Assembly (NCBI GenBank): GCA_035610365.1 | Contig: CM069433.1 | Span: 128,234,545-128,298,544 of the forward strand | Source of the DNA: Aquatica leii | Lineage: Eukaryota; Arthropoda; Insecta; Coleoptera; Lampyridae | Direction: 5' to 3' | DNA length: 64,000 nt | In this document: in pieces, positions 1-12,399 of the stretch | How positions within the stretch are numbered: position 1 is the stretch's first letter | Layout of the letters: each line of letters starts with the position of its first letter | Notes under the pieces: generated by a model | Databases searched by the model: none | What the model was told of the DNA's origin: nothing | The model's input: only the letters and a program-made list of their open reading frames with translations | Translations under genes and position numbers: made by a program

Positions 1-229
1 CTAGGTATCAATGCAAGCATCAAAGCAAATAATCATTTATTGTTTTACAACCTTATCTTATAATGACATATTTATAACTACTAACTAAATGGAACAAGGC
101 CCCTGCAAGAAAAAGTAAAAACCATTACCAATAGTAATTGATCTACTACTGTTAAACAGCTTGGACGATTTTTAGGAATAGACAAGAAATCGAACAACAG
201 GCAGATCAAATGGACGAACGAAACCAACA

Positions 230-560
230 ACGTCTTTTTCTTTTCTAAGTACAACAAGCTCTAGTAAAAGAAACATTACTGGCCTATCCATGCCTAATTT
301 CGCCATTATCTTTAATGGTAGATGCGTCAAACCATGCTGTTAAAGCAGTTCTGTCTACGCAAAACAATTCAACACGACCGTGAATTTATGACTGCATATT
401 TATTTATTAAACATTTTCGACATTTTCTGGAAGATGCAACTTTATATTTTATACAGACCATAAACCACTCGTTTATGCATTCCAGCAAATGTTAAAAAAG
501 TGCATTCCTAGAAACTTTTCAAATCATATTCACGTAACTCTTTATGGCATTGGTCTCTAA
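230..560 (+). pseudogene. LTR retrotransposon RNase H fragment (decayed)
   Basis: Short translated stretches resemble the junction of reverse transcriptase and RNase H of a Ty3/Gypsy-type polyprotein. One stretch reads PLSLMVDASNHAVKAVLS, the usual start of the RNase H domain with its first aspartate. In a shifted frame, FIKHFRHFLE and then TDHKPLVYAF match the conserved KHFRHFLEG and TDHKPL blocks. At least two frameshifts and in-frame stops separate them, so this is a dead remnant. The rest of the element is not visible on either side; the window may begin inside it. Family assignment below superfamily is not possible. Confidence 0.7.
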
Positions 561-893
561 AGAGTAAAACTCGTGTTTTTTTTTTCGTTCGTAGCATTCA
601 GGTGTAAACGCAAACCAATGTTTATTGCTATTGCCTTAAACTTACATTGAGATTTTCACCTTTTTGTCATTTTTCTCGTTTTGATACAAGTTCTGATCGT
701 AGTTATTACATTTCCAAAATTTTAATACTGTGCCTGTAGTTTCAAATTTGTGTATTATTAAGTCAATCGTTGTACTACTTGGAATCGAATACATTTTAAG
801 GAGAACAAAAGTTATTAATCAATAATCAACGTAAAACAGAAATGACATGTATGTAAATAAATGCTCATGTTTGTATTTATAATTCCAAAGCAT

Positions 894-1127
894 CCCAGGT
901 TTTCTTAAAGTATATTCACTTCCATTTTTCGGTTTTGGGAAATGGACAACTGTAAACAATACTATGGATGGATCCACTACTTTTTCTCTACAAAATATTA
1001 TTATTATTATATATATTATCCCAGGTTTTTTTAAATTATATTTACTTCCATTTTTCGGTTCTGGGAAATGGACAACTGTAAACAATACTATAGATGGATC
1101 CACTATTTTTTCTCTACAAAATATTAG
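894..1127. repeat. Tandem duplication, unit about 126 bp
   Basis: Two head-to-tail copies start with CCCAGGTTTT at 894 and 1020. Each contains CCATTTTTCGGTT, GGGAAATGGACAACTG and GATGGATCCACTA in the same order. The copies differ by scattered substitutions and a longer ATT run in the first. The frames on both strands that cross the repeat simply repeat the same peptide twice and look like by-products of the repeat. Confidence 0.85.
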
Positions 1128-2480
1128 TTCACACTTGTTAATTAGGGACGCAAATAATTGAACATTAAAGATTTAGCATTGAAATCTCTATGCTGCATTT
1201 CCAAGTCACTACCCGGTATACCCATCTCGTTGTTACAATGTCTAAAATACATCGAAACAGGGAACAAAAAACCGACTTTGTATTATCTGGGTAGTTCAAT
1301 CAATAGTTCAAATGTACTAAATTTACACTGTTGTCACTTACGATGTACTTTTTTAGAATAACTCCAATGCGTAAAAAAGATTTGCATAACGATCGAGAAT
1401 ATAATTTCGGATAATCGTTCCACATGATGTATAATGCTGTGTTGTTTACATTTTCATAAAAATGTTTCACAAAAACTACGTTACACAAATATAAACATAA
1501 AAAAATATGAAAATAAGTATTTTACAAAATTTAAACTTAATTTTTCGCTACAGCAAAATAATACCTATTATTTGTTTTTATGTATTATATAAAATAACCT
1601 TGATATCTTTGTATATTAATAAAACGATTTTACAATGTAAACATAAATTTTAAGCCCTTATCCACATACGGAAATATACATTAATCTGATCTGTTTGGTT
1701 TACATCACGTATCTGAAATAAGCTTCTGTTACATTGAAAATCTATTTTAATATAAAAATGTTTAAAACAAAACCATCTTTGAAATATATTTTTTATGTAA
1801 CTCACTATAAAATCTCATTCAATCAATTTAATAACGAAATGTATTTTTAAACAAATAATTCTTTAAATCAATATTTAAAAGTGTGTCAACTCACGGTTTC
1901 GAACTTTTTATGAACTTGGAAAATTTGAAATAAAAGTAACAGTATTAGTTTGTTTGCTTCAATGCTATAACAAATAGTTTTTTAATCCCCTTACATGTAA
2001 AGCGTATCTTATACTTCTTTGCACATGTAACTTGATTTTTATGCGTATTGTTATCTAACAGTATTGTAAAACTCTGTACAGCGCGGAATTCATATTATTT
2101 TATAGAACCAGTAATTAACAAGCAGTGATGTTAATAAAAACAATAAATATGATTTAGTAAACTTGTTAAATTATATCGAATATTAAGATATTTACAAAAC
2201 TATTACGAACCTACAAATTTGGAACACAAGCGATTACTAGATAGTACCACAATAGAGTTAAGTTAAGAAAAACAGATTAATAATTATACAAACAAATAAG
2301 TTTTTGGTCATAGAAGCGTTTCATAACCTCACGACCAAAGCAGAATCCAGAGTCCAAATTTAACATGTGAACAGTTTCTGCAACTATATGCAGGAACTTC
2401 TGTTTCCTTTAGAAGTGCATAGTAACATACTTTAAACAAATCGCTACCAATCACGCATGAGTAATGTGCATCAACGATTG
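1128..2480. other. AT-rich spacer, nothing recognised
   Basis: No reading frame resembles a known protein and no long repeat is visible. Short frames here are expected by chance. Confidence 0.6.
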
Positions 2481-2689
2481 CTCACGCAATGAATCCAATA
2501 GTCTTAAAATCAGAAGTATTCAATCAAAAAATATACACGTTACATTGGTTTAACTGGCAGCCATCCGTTATGAAATTAATTTTTTATGATAGAACAATTA
2601 TATGTAAGAACAATATAAAAAGCCATTACTTATTAAAAAATGCTGCAGGGGTTAGAAACAACTCACTTATAATTTTGAAGTGAAAGAGT

Positions 2690-3400
2690 AATGAGTAAAT
2701 TTCATGTGTCTTGTAAAAGAAGATGTAAAAACATTTACTAATAGAATCATAGAAGCTTCAAAAAACATCCAACAATCGATAACCTAATTGAATTAAAAAC
2801 AAGGCGAGCTATTGCTCGTAGAAAAAATATAAAAAGTAAACGTACATGTTGGGAACCACCTGCCGAAGTTTGGAATAAAATACGTTTATAAACAACAAAG
2901 TGTCACTAAACCAATAAATAACACTATAAATAAACAACAGATTTACTAAGGACACACTTGCGGTATCCGAAGAATTTGCAAATTAGTTTTAAAACGCAAG
3001 CGACAACAGAGATTTTCAAGCAGTATTTAAATTACATAAAGAACAAGAAGAACTTGAAACAATCGACTTTGCCACCGACGAACACCTCTACCACAACAAG
3101 AATTTTACAATGTCGGAACTGACACAAGCATTAACTTGCAAAGAGAGATCTCCGGGACTATACATAATCACCTACAGCATGATCAAAAATGTATCTAATG
3201 ATAAACAAAAACAATGTCTTTGCATTTACAACAATATATGGCACAACGGTTACTACCCAAATAAATGGAGAACAGCTGCTATTATACCTATTCTAAAACC
3301 AAACAAAAACCCGAACATAGCGTCTAGCTACCGACTAATATCCCTAATTAAGAAAATTACCAAGAGAACACGCTAACTCTTGATGCTGCAGAAAACTTAT
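2690..3400 (+). pseudogene. Non-LTR retrotransposon reverse transcriptase fragment
   Basis: The frame at 3110-3376 carries the first reverse transcriptase blocks of a jockey/CR1-type element. SPGLYIITYSMIKN matches the SPGPDxIxxxMIKN block, YYPNKWRTAAIIPILKP matches the YPxxWKxAxIIPIxKP block, and SSYRLISLIKKI matches SSYRPISLLxxI. Upstream pieces between 2700 and 3100 look like the linker between endonuclease and RT but carry several stops and shifts. The canonical proline of SYRPISL is leucine here. The catalytic FADD-like box is missing, because unrelated transposon sequence begins near 3400. It is a dead 5'-and-3'-truncated copy. Confidence 0.75.
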
Positions 3401-4983
3401 ATGGACCTTCGTGACAGGCGATTCTTGGGAACACAATTGCTAAACGAAATAGACGTAAATTGAAAAAAGAAATTAAAAGACTAAACTAAACTAAGACTAA
3501 AAAAACTAAAAAATGCTAGATTAGAAAAACAAAAATCTAATACACCGAATAAAAGAGTAACTGAAATGCTAAAAAACCAGAAAGTAACAGAAGAAGTTAA
3601 GAATAACTTAGTATTTGGTGAAGTTTTTGAAAGATCAGATAAAAGATAATTTTAATGAACATAAAAGGTCTCAAGAAAAAGGCAATTTATAAATAATATT
3701 TCTAAAAGAATACAAATTTAAGAAAGCAAGCAGCATTACATCCCGTCACATAGTACAAAAACAAAGAAAAGGAGAGAAACGGTCATGAAAAAAGAAAAAT
3801 TATACAGAATTTTTATGAACATGATGAGATAAGCAGATTGTGTCCAGGTAAAAGACACTGTGACCTTTAAGAAGATAAAAAAGAAAAGCGGTATTTGAAT
3901 GACAAAATTGAAAATATTCACAAAATGTTCGTTGCTAGATATCCTAAAGTTAATGTTCACTATAAAACTTTTTGCAGAGGGCGGCTTTTTTGGGTTTCAA
4001 TATCAAATACAAAATTAAGAGGTACGTGTCTGTGCATGCAGCATGATAATATTCAGCTCTTATCCAAAAAATTAAATACCAAGAATATATTTAATTAAAA
4101 AAGCTATCAGAAATTACTAAAAGAAGTTTGTTGCCATTAGTATATTGATGATTGCTTAAATCGAAAATGCTAATATTGCCTCAACAAAGAAATAAAATTT
4201 TTGCTGCGTAACGAGCATGACTTAGTAGAATATGAAAATTGGAGAACCACGAAGTTGACATTAACGAAAGAAATAAAGTTTGTCAAAAAACTGTAAAAGA
4301 AAAGGAAAGAATGTAGTAAAGGAAAGCTTGCTGCAGAACTAAAGAATATTGCTCCCAAAATTTTTCATTAATGTTAGAAACATTCATCACCAATATAAGT
4401 GTAGAGATTATCTGAAACAGAATCTCTCCTCCAAAGAAGTCTTTGGTCACAAGGACTTAAGTGAGAATTATACTTGTAAATATACGACTGAGATTCAATC
4501 TGCTCATTTTAGGGTATCTAAGCCTCAGATTTCTCTGCACACAGTCATATTATATTAGTATGATATACAAAAAATAAAAGTCAATAATTCTTCAATTTAC
4601 ACTGTATCGGATAACTTACGCCACGATCCAGCAGCAAATTATGCGCATTTGAAACCTGTGGTTAATTGCCTATTATCTAGCAGAAGAACTAGGAGTTGAA
4701 GAATTACACTGGCATTATAGCGAATCAGGCCATGGAAAGGGTACCTCTGATGGCATTCGGGCAACTATAAAACGTGCGGCGGATAGCACTTTGAAGGTGA
4801 AGTGTATTCCAATTTCTTGTTCAAACATAGAAAATATATATACCATCAGACCATTTAAAAGGACAATGCTTATACGTGAACTTGTATGGATAAGACATAA
4901 TAATAAAGTTGTTCAAGCTAGAAAGCTCACTTATACTCAGTGTAAAACAGATATCTGCAACTATTATGGAAGATTTTTTTAAC
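3400..4983 (+). pseudogene. Transposon-encoded protein with SESGHGKG motif, broken
   Basis: A chain of fragments in changing frames matches a protein family that is abundant in arthropod and cnidarian genomes and looks transposon-borne; I cannot name its superfamily. Recognisable pieces in order are an ISRLCPGKRHC block near 3830, a Cys-containing block with LRGTCLCMQHDN near 4015, a lysine-rich piece near 4250, and an ENYTCKYTTEIQSAHF block near 4470. HYSESGHGKGTSDGIRATIK follows near 4720, and the terminal TIRPFK piece ends with a stop at 4982. At least five frameshifts or stops lie between them. The conserved acidic and histidine positions around SESGHGKG suggest an enzyme core, but the reaction is not known to me. 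It directly abuts the RT fragment upstream, so one probably inserted into the other. Confidence 0.6.
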
Positions 4984-6600
4984 TGTATCCTTTTCAATGA
5001 TTGTCTATAGATATATAAGTATTATAAACTAGCAACACCAACATGGTAAAAGGAGTGAATTCGGTACCCTGATATATGTTCTTATAATGATAATGATGAT
5101 TTGAGAGATGATGCCCAGAAAATGTAACTTACGTTATTGGTAGTGCAGAATACATGTTCTTTTTTTTAATTTTATACTTTTAAAACATCTACTTGTTTTG
5201 TATTAATATGATCTATTTCTTTTGTGTTAATAAGTTGTTTGTACATGGATAAATGTAATTATTAAACTTTACCATCAGTCGTCACTTACGTTAACATTAT
5301 GCTCACTGCTATTAATTATATTTTGTAAGTGTTTAAAACTTAAGTAAAAATCACAAATAATAAAATCGGTAATTGACTAAATTACAAATTATATCGCATT
5401 TGTCACTCAAAAATAAAAAAATAAACAAATATCAATTGTTATTATTTTTTTTAATTTCGTGTCTTCAAAATGGAGATTTTCGCGAGAATGACCCTAAAAC
5501 GTTTATTGACATAAAAACAAAAAATGTGTTTTTTAAGTTAAAAACTCTCTTAACACGTTGAGATAAAATGTGGTGTTAATCAAATTAATAGAAACACTTT
5601 TTATGGTAAATTTTTATACCCCTAACAGTGCATTATGAGGTCATATTAAACCAGAATTGTTTACAACACAAGCGAACAAAATTTGCGAGTGGTGTAATTA
5701 TTCGGATACACGAATTTAATATTATATTTTTTTTCTACGGCCAACAGATATTGCTACACATTGTATGTTTATGAACCATTAGGCAACGTTGTACATTCCT
5801 TTTGACCCGTTTCATTTTCGTACAAGTTAACATGAGAACCGTACAGGATAATAAATGATAAAAGCACAATTTAGGAAAACTTTTTTGTTTTGTTTTAATT
5901 CGAAAGAAACATTAAAATTAATTTGTCGGACTTTTGTTTGTGTAGTATAATTATATACAAAATAAATACTACAAAAACAATCAATTATTTTGGTGCTAAT
6001 GTGTTAGAAGACTAGTGCAAATCATTCATTTATACATTGAAAAAAATATAGTATGTTTAAAAGTAATTATAAGCAAAAATCGAATTGTTGTTTTTTCCTA
6101 CAGTATCGCTATCTTAGGTAACAAGATTGTTACGCTACAATGCATTTGTTCCGTTAACAATTTAATTTTTGTAGCAACATTTCTTATATTTAAACCAATC
6201 TACCACCTATTGAGATAATTAACTTGATCTTTTATCATATTCTAGGCGCAAATGTTGATTATAAAAAGATTAAAACAGATTTTAGTCTAAAACAATGGTA
6301 TTGAAACCACTATTTCTCCAAGTAACATTTTCATATTACCGTTTAAGTTCGTAAATTTATGTAATAATTTAGTAATAACTAAACATTAAATTCATAAAGC
6401 AGCAACGCCTACAAAAATTGCTTTTAGCCAGTGTTTACTAAACAATTCTTATACTTGGTATTTACTAAAATCTTGAATTATTGAACAAGTTTATATTTAG
6501 ACAAATTTGTATCGAAAAGATCTGTCAAAACACAACGTTGTCACTTGGTTTTTTACTCTTTTCAAATTAGACCATTTATTAAATTTGTTACTATTTATAC
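4984..6600. other. AT-rich spacer, nothing recognised
   Basis: No protein similarity or terminal repeats seen. A stretch near 6055-6130 (AAAGTAATTATAAGCAAAA and the following CTACAGTATC) recurs near 47320-47410, so part of it is a dispersed repeat. Confidence 0.5.
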
Positions 6601-6604
6601 ATTT

Positions 6605-6850
6605 TCTCTTTTATTTTTATATTATTTTGAAATAATTGTTATTTAATTTACAGGACTAACGCCTCATTGGTACATAAACTGTTATTTAATTATCTGTTAA
6701 TATTAATTGGTAAGATTAAGTTAGCATGCAAAATTTTTATATTATTTTGAAATAATTGTTATTTAATTTACGGACTACTGCCTCATAGTACATAAACTAT
6801 TGTCTAATTAAGTGTTAATATTAATTGTAAGATTAGGTTTAACATTGAAA
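6605..6850. repeat. Tandem duplication, unit about 120 bp
   Basis: Two direct copies share TTTTTATATTATTTTGAAAT (6614 and 6734), then GCCTCAT, GTACATAAACT and GTTAATATTAATTG in the same order. They differ by small indels. Confidence 0.85.
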
Positions 6851-7930
6851 ATTTCCTTATACAACTATCGTGCGTCGCAGACACATTGCTTGATTATACG
6901 GCACGAAATAACGCGTAGCATTCATATTCTGCCTGTCGGAACGATAGAAAAAGTTAAAAATTTAATTTGGCGCCTCCGTAATTTGGAGACGGTTTGGATT
7001 ACGCAAAAAAAAGGAAGGAAAAATAGGAATTTCCGAGCTTTTTGTCGTTTCGGAACCGGAGTAAGGACGATTGACGTAAGACGCTACTTGTCCGGCGAGA
7101 TAGGCTTTCGAACGCGTGATACCAGTTGAATTTTGATTGCGGTTTTGATCATATAACAAAAAAACCGTTACCTGATTTATGTAAGGAAATTGCTACATGG
7201 CCATGAGGTATAAAAAAAAATTACTTTAATTTCATTTGCTTAGGAAGATTAATTATAATGATTATGTGTTGCAATTTATGTTTTGTGTACCTGTCGTCCT
7301 GTCTCTGTTAATTGTGTCAGAAAGCGGATAGTAGCTTCCTGCTATAGCTCTAACTCGGAAATGTTTTTTTGTTTGAGTACTTGGCGCTCATACTAGGGTA
7401 ATTTTTCTAATTGTCGCTATAATTTTTTTTTATCCCACCCCATCTGCTACAGCAGCCGAGGCAGACCACAAAAATTTTTTTTGTTGTAACAAATTCTATA
7501 AAAAACGTTATTTTGGCTCAGTTCGACAACGTCTATTGCATTCTTTGCTCTTGTGATTGTACCGATAATATAGAACTAGATATTTATATTTAAGAACATC
7601 AAAGATTTAGTCGCTTTCAAAAATATTTTAACTCAGCAGCAGAACACATGCTAGAAACAAATCATCAAATTTTGTATAAAAACAGTAAAGTTTGGTTAAT
7701 GTTTTTTTATTATTATCAGCAAAAAACTAAGTTTATTGAAATATTTAAGAATATTTTTACAATAGAAATAAATTCTCTAATAGTAAAAAAATTACAGATT
7801 GTATTAACCCAATAAAAAAAATTTAAATATTAATCCCGATTTGCACAAAAGGTAATTGACCCTTACTTAAACTTTAAACTTTCATTAAAATAATATTATA
7901 TTGTAATGATAGTTAAACAAACCATTAATG
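6851..7930. other. Locally GC-richer patch and spacer, unidentified
   Basis: The stretch from about 6860 to 7140 is clearly richer in G+C and CpG than its surroundings and stays open in one frame (6812-7129). The translated product resembles nothing I know. It may be the remains of an LTR or of an older insertion. From 7140 to 7930 I see only AT-rich DNA. Confidence 0.4.
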
Positions 7931-8190
7931 TCAATTGACCATATTCAGGCGTTTTTTTGGACTTCAGGTTTAACGTTTTCAAGTTGGTGAAACTGATAAA
8001 TTTTAAATTGCCCTCAAAAAATAAGGACTCCTATTGGCTGCCGAAATTGTTTTACATTCGGTAATTTTCATAAAAAAAACGAACGAGCACCACGTGCACT
8101 ATCAAACTTAACTAACTCTAACCTATATTTCTAAACGTCTTTCCGTATTTTGGCTCTGCTTTTTTTTGTATTATTTATTCTCTTATTTAG
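7931..8190 (+). repeat. Left terminal inverted repeat, about 260 bp
   Basis: Its reverse complement occurs at 12400-12658 with roughly 90% identity by eye. Shared blocks include CCCTCAAAAAATAAG, GGCTGCCGAAATTGTTTTAC, AACGAACGAGCACCACGTGC and TTTCCGTATTTTGGCTCT. Confidence 0.9.
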
Positions 8191-8346
8191 TATTTATATA
8201 TTTAGTAGTTCTAGTTCTTTTAATAGTTAGTGCTTAGGGTTTAGATTTGTTGTGTTTTTGTTAATAAATTATGAAAATTGTGTACTCTGAGAGGTTAGTA
8301 AACAAAATTTACATTATTATTAGTCTCTTTAATATGTTTATTATAG

Positions 8347-9751
8347 ATGTCTTCCAAAAGGTCCATGGACCAAAAATTTGCAACACTTCCCAAAAACGTT
8401 TTGTGAAAATAATCTTCTTGTTTATCGAAGCAAATTGGCAGGGACTTCCAAACCACACATTTTGGGGTATCGTATTCACAAGGTCAACAAAGTTAAGAAG
8501 ATTTTACTTCATTACGGGACTGAAGAAATTATTGTAAAAGCTAATGTATTAGCAACAATGAAGAAAAAGGTTTACAAAACCACGGTATTTGTTAAGAGTC
8601 ACGGACACATTGAAGGAGGTTATTGTAATTGTGTAGCGGGCAGATTAGGTTGCTGTAAGCATATATTTGGTGTTCTGTGGCAACTTTTGGATTTCATCAG
8701 AGAAGAAATATTATTTATTGAAGACGACCAAGAAATTGCTAGAACTTCGCAAACACGTACTTGGGGAACAGGATCATCGAGAAACGCAATTATGAAACCT
8801 CTAAATGAGATTGTGTTTTCTAAACCGGATCCTAAAAGAAAAAACCAATCTGTACAACACAAACCTGAACTGAGAACTGCCATTACAAAAGAAATGTTAG
8901 AAGCACATTCTGTACTGTTTCGGAATGCCGGATTGAATATGTTTGCAAAAGTTTTAGAGCATAATGGTTTTAAACCTATTTCACTGGAGCATTCTAATGA
9001 AAATTTACGTTTGGAAAATTTAAATGTTCTACCTGTAGAAGCAAAATGGGCATTGGAACTGCAAAGTTTTATTGCAACGAATAAATTGGATAACGTGAAT
9101 CGACTGTTATCCTACACTAACTTATCATTGGCAGATGCAAAAGAATTAGAAAAAAATACTAGATACCAGAGTAATTCTAAGCTCTGGTACGAAGAAAGAA
9201 AAAAGCGTTTAACAGCTTCAAAGTTTGGTGAAATAATTAATAGAAAAGCTGTTGTAAACATGGCACTCTTAAACAGATTTTGGTTCAAAGAAAACTTCCA
9301 AACAAGTAGGATGGTTTTAGGAATAAACAACGAAGAAAAAGCTGTTGAAAAATATATTCAGCAATATCCACATTATAATGTTTTAAGTGGGGGTTATGTG
9401 TAAAACCTGGGATACCATTTTTAGCTGCAACACCTGACCGTTTAGTATATGATACATCAAAAAATAAATTTCATCTTCTAGAAATTAAAACTTTAGTTAA
9501 AGGTGGACTGGAAAATCATTTAAATATAATTGATTGTATTAAACAACATCATGCCCCATTTTTAAATTATAAGGAAAATATTTTAAAAAAAAAAGCCGTA
9601 AATATTATTTTCAAATACTTGGGCAACAGGTTTAAACGAATGTGATTTGTTAGAAGACAGTGGTTGTGATATGCTCATTGAAAGAATTGAAATGTTAGAA
9701 ATTTTAACAACTTTTTACTTCAGAAATTTTGAAAAAATCAACACTTTGTAA
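8347..9751 (+). pseudogene. SWIM zinc finger / YqaJ-like exonuclease, accessory protein of the transposon
   Basis: The open part (8378-9403, 341 codons, no ATG at its start) holds a SWIM-type zinc finger, CNCVAGRLGCCKHIFGVLW (CxC...CxH). It is followed by the beginning of a YqaJ/lambda-exonuclease-like domain with the KLWYEERKKRLTASKFGEI block. A frameshift in a G run near 9395 moves the rest to another frame, where FLAATPDRL and LLEIKTL give the metal-binding D...ExK of the nuclease. A second shift lies in the A run near 9590, and the C-terminal tail (IERIEMLEILTTFYFRNF) ends at 9751. YqaJ proteins degrade or process DNA ends; a role in excision or repair of the transposon is inference. The start is uncertain: an ATG after an AG acceptor-like site at 8347 lies in a different frame. 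The gene converges on the transposase downstream. Confidence 0.85.
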
Positions 9752-10764
9752 ATTGTGTTAATAAAATTCAAACAAAATATACATATTAAAAGCATATCTT
9801 TTATGTTATCTATTTAATAACGGTACATTTGTGAAATTCACAAGGTGACAGCATATACACCAGATTTTATCCAAAAAATGTATAGAGTTGTTTGGATATG
9901 TGGTGCTTAGAATTCTGTAAATCTTTATGTTTCTAATGTCACGTTCTACATGAATTCGTACTTGTAGAAATAATGTTTTTAATAAATAATTTTTTATAGG
10001 TAATACAATACATACTAGCTATATCCCTTGTTATTTCTTCATCTTCTACCGTTAGTTGAGACAGTGTATTTAAAAATGGGGCAATGTTTAAATCAACATC
10101 GATTTGACGCAATTCTTCTTGAATTGTGAAAGCTCTATCGGCCATAACAAATCTCCTGGTTCTAGTTGACTTAAAATTCCACTTTGAATTATAATCTCTT
10201 TTTCAGATGTTCGCCCTGGGTATAATTTTGAAATAAATGACACAAAACCATTTGGGGTAATTCCCACAATTCCTCTTGCAGTGTTGTGAGATTTATATTG
10301 GCTGTAGGTAGAACTTTGTCCATTGAAATCTGATGGTTTTTGTATAAATATTTCTGTACCATCTAATATTATTCTTGTTGTAGGATATCTACGTTTGAAA
10401 CATTCTGGCATAAATTCAGTAATTATTGTTTTTGTTGGCCAATTGTTGGTAATTGTCAAAAGTATAAATAAATTACATTAACCCAAAAACTCCATATTTT
10501 TGACGCCATACTTTGAGAAATTTTATGCCTTAATGCCAAATCATGCTCCATCAGCCCCAATCGCAATTTACTTAGCAGAAGAAAAATTTGTTAGTCACTT
10601 GATAATTGTAAGTTGCTTCTGAGTTTTTGTTCTTCCTTGTACTTGGCAGCAACCTCTTTCATTATATTTACAAATACGTTGTATTTTTCTAAATCATGAA
10701 ATTGTGTATAATAATGTAAAAGAAATGTATTATTTAAAATGTGTTGTAAATTTAAACTAGCAAT

Positions 10765-11530
10765 TAGTGATGCGACAGACGTCTGCTTCTGCTTCCGCAA
10801 CTGCGGAAGTTCTGTACCTTTTTTGACATCCGTTTCTGTTTCTGCTTCCGTAACTTTTATAACGGAAATTTGAACGAAACTTTACGACCGTAAAAGAAAA
10901 GCGCGCGGATAGTAGATGAGTGTGCTTAGAACCCGAAATTTGTTTAACGCGTCATTGATACGGCATACCTTCTCCCAGAAGGTCCGAACTCAAATGGAGT
11001 CTAACCTACGTCATCATATATGATGAATTCATCATTACAAGAGTTAGAATCTATGTTAAGTATGAATGAAGACCAGCAAAATTCGATTACAAATAACGAG
11101 ACTGACAATCTACCTTTGAAGACACAGTTATAACTACAAGAGTACAAAAAAACAATTGCCTTTGCCCTTATGTCGTGAAAATTAAATTCATACAAATATA
11201 CTAATATTTTGCTATTAGTGCGCCAATATTTATCAGCTCCTCCCAGCAACGTCGCCAGTGTGAAATTATTTAGTGGAGCTGGTTTTATATACGAAGAACA
11301 CCGTAACAGATTGTTAGGTGTAAAAGCGATCAAAGTGCTTTTCATAAATATAATTTACCGTTACTTAATTTTGAATATTAGTTTTGTAAAAAATTGTATT
11401 TGTCAAAAATTGTGCTTTTTTTCCATGTATTAAACGACCGCTTCTGTATCCGTTTCTGTTTCCGCTAAAATTTACTTTTTACATCTGTTTCCGTTTCTGC
11501 TTCCGTTTTGACACTTCCGTTGCATCACTA
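10765..11530. mobile_element. hAT transposon deletion derivative, 766 bp
   Basis: The ends read TAGTGATGCG and, inverted, TAGTGATGCA, and the element is flanked by a perfect 8-bp direct repeat CTAGCAAT (10757-10764 and 11531-11538), diagnostic for hAT insertion. Both subterminal regions carry repeats of the type TTTCTGCTTCCG, possible transposase-binding sites. Only the C-terminal part of a hAT transposase remains inside (see 11200-11346). It interrupts the THAP/DDE transposase on the minus strand and is therefore younger than that element. Confidence 0.9.
11200..11346 (+). pseudogene. hAT transposase C-terminal dimerisation domain remnant
   Basis: The plus-strand frame reads VRQYLSAPPSNVASVKLFSG and then AGFIYEEHRNRLLG. 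This is the signature of the hAT dimerisation domain (xYLSxPxxSxxxERxFSxAGxxxxxxRxxL) that ends these transposases. The ER of the SERLFS block is VK here. No catalytic core is present, so the copy is a non-autonomous internal-deletion derivative. The stop follows shortly after at about 11359. Confidence 0.85.
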
Positions 11531-12399
11531 CTAGCAATGTTCGAACGTAATAGTTCATTCTCTTCTTGCAATTCAAATATATATTTTTGAAGGTTTTTCA
11601 CTGATGAAGCATTATCTTTGAAACATGCATATGTATGATCATTATGTGGCTCACTTTCTAGTTCATCTTCATTCAAAGGATTATCTAAAGGAATAGTTTC
11701 TTGTATTTTGAATGGAACTATCTCATTATGATGAACTTCCGTCAATCCTACAAAAAATTTAAGTAAATTTTATAATTACTATCAATGCTGACAAAAATGA
11801 TAAAACTAAAATTTGCAAATTAATACCAATGTGTACAATGAATTTAAACAAAAGTAACTTATAAATTAATTAATCATAAAATCGTACCTTGTTGTTTATC
11901 ACTTCCATATGGCACAAAATATAATGGTAACACATTTGCTTTTGTTTTCCTTCCAGTAATATTAAAGTGTCTTCCACAAATCCGCCTGGATGCATATATA
12001 TCAATATTTTTTGCACTTGGATTAATGTATCTTAACTATGCAGTTGCCAATCGAGGATTTTTGGGAAAACGATGGAAAGAAATGTGCTTATTATCATATG
12101 AATTACTAGAACAGCCTGGCACTAAGCAAACACTGCCCCACTTTTTTCTACAATATTTAAGTTATAAAAAAAATTACAGAAATTTACCCACCGTTGTGAC
12201 TTCGTTGAAGATTCCATAATACACAATAATCAGTTATAGACACTAATTCTAAAATAAAAATAACAGCAACTAAAACTACTAAATAATTAAATACAAATAT
12301 AAGTACCCACACCTACTAAATATAAATAGAAAAAATAAAAAGAACTAAAATTACCAAATATATAAACACAGAAAGATAAATACCCACACCTACTAAAGC

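Larger units (their letters stand above)
9890..12190 (-). pseudogene. THAP-domain DDE transposase, interrupted by a hAT element
   Basis: Read on the minus strand from 12150, a THAP zinc finger is visible: CLVPGCSSNS, then SFHRFPKNPRLATA, then ICGRHF and LPLYFVP, the C2CH layout. The codon where THAP proteins have an invariant tryptophan is TAG here. A leucine-rich coiled stretch (11538-11745) follows. The gene is then cut by the hAT insertion at 10765-11530, and resumes at 10750 with a helix-turn-helix region near 10500. The DDE_Tnp_4-type catalytic core follows: IILDGTEIF (first Asp) near 10370, GDLL plus MADRAFTI (second Asp) near 10145, and VRIHVERDIRNIK (Glu) near 9945. Frameshifts occur near 10455 and 10140. 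The product would bind the inverted repeats and cut DNA; this copy cannot be made. Confidence 0.85.

Noticed and set aside
819-1161. Overlapping 94- and 65-codon frames on both strands
   Set aside because: They lie across the 126-bp tandem repeat and encode the same peptide twice; the frames follow from the repeat, not from a gene.
6812-7129. 105-codon frame in a GC-richer patch
   Set aside because: Considered as a gene, but the product resembles nothing and the openness is expected from the higher GC content; kept only as an unidentified patch.
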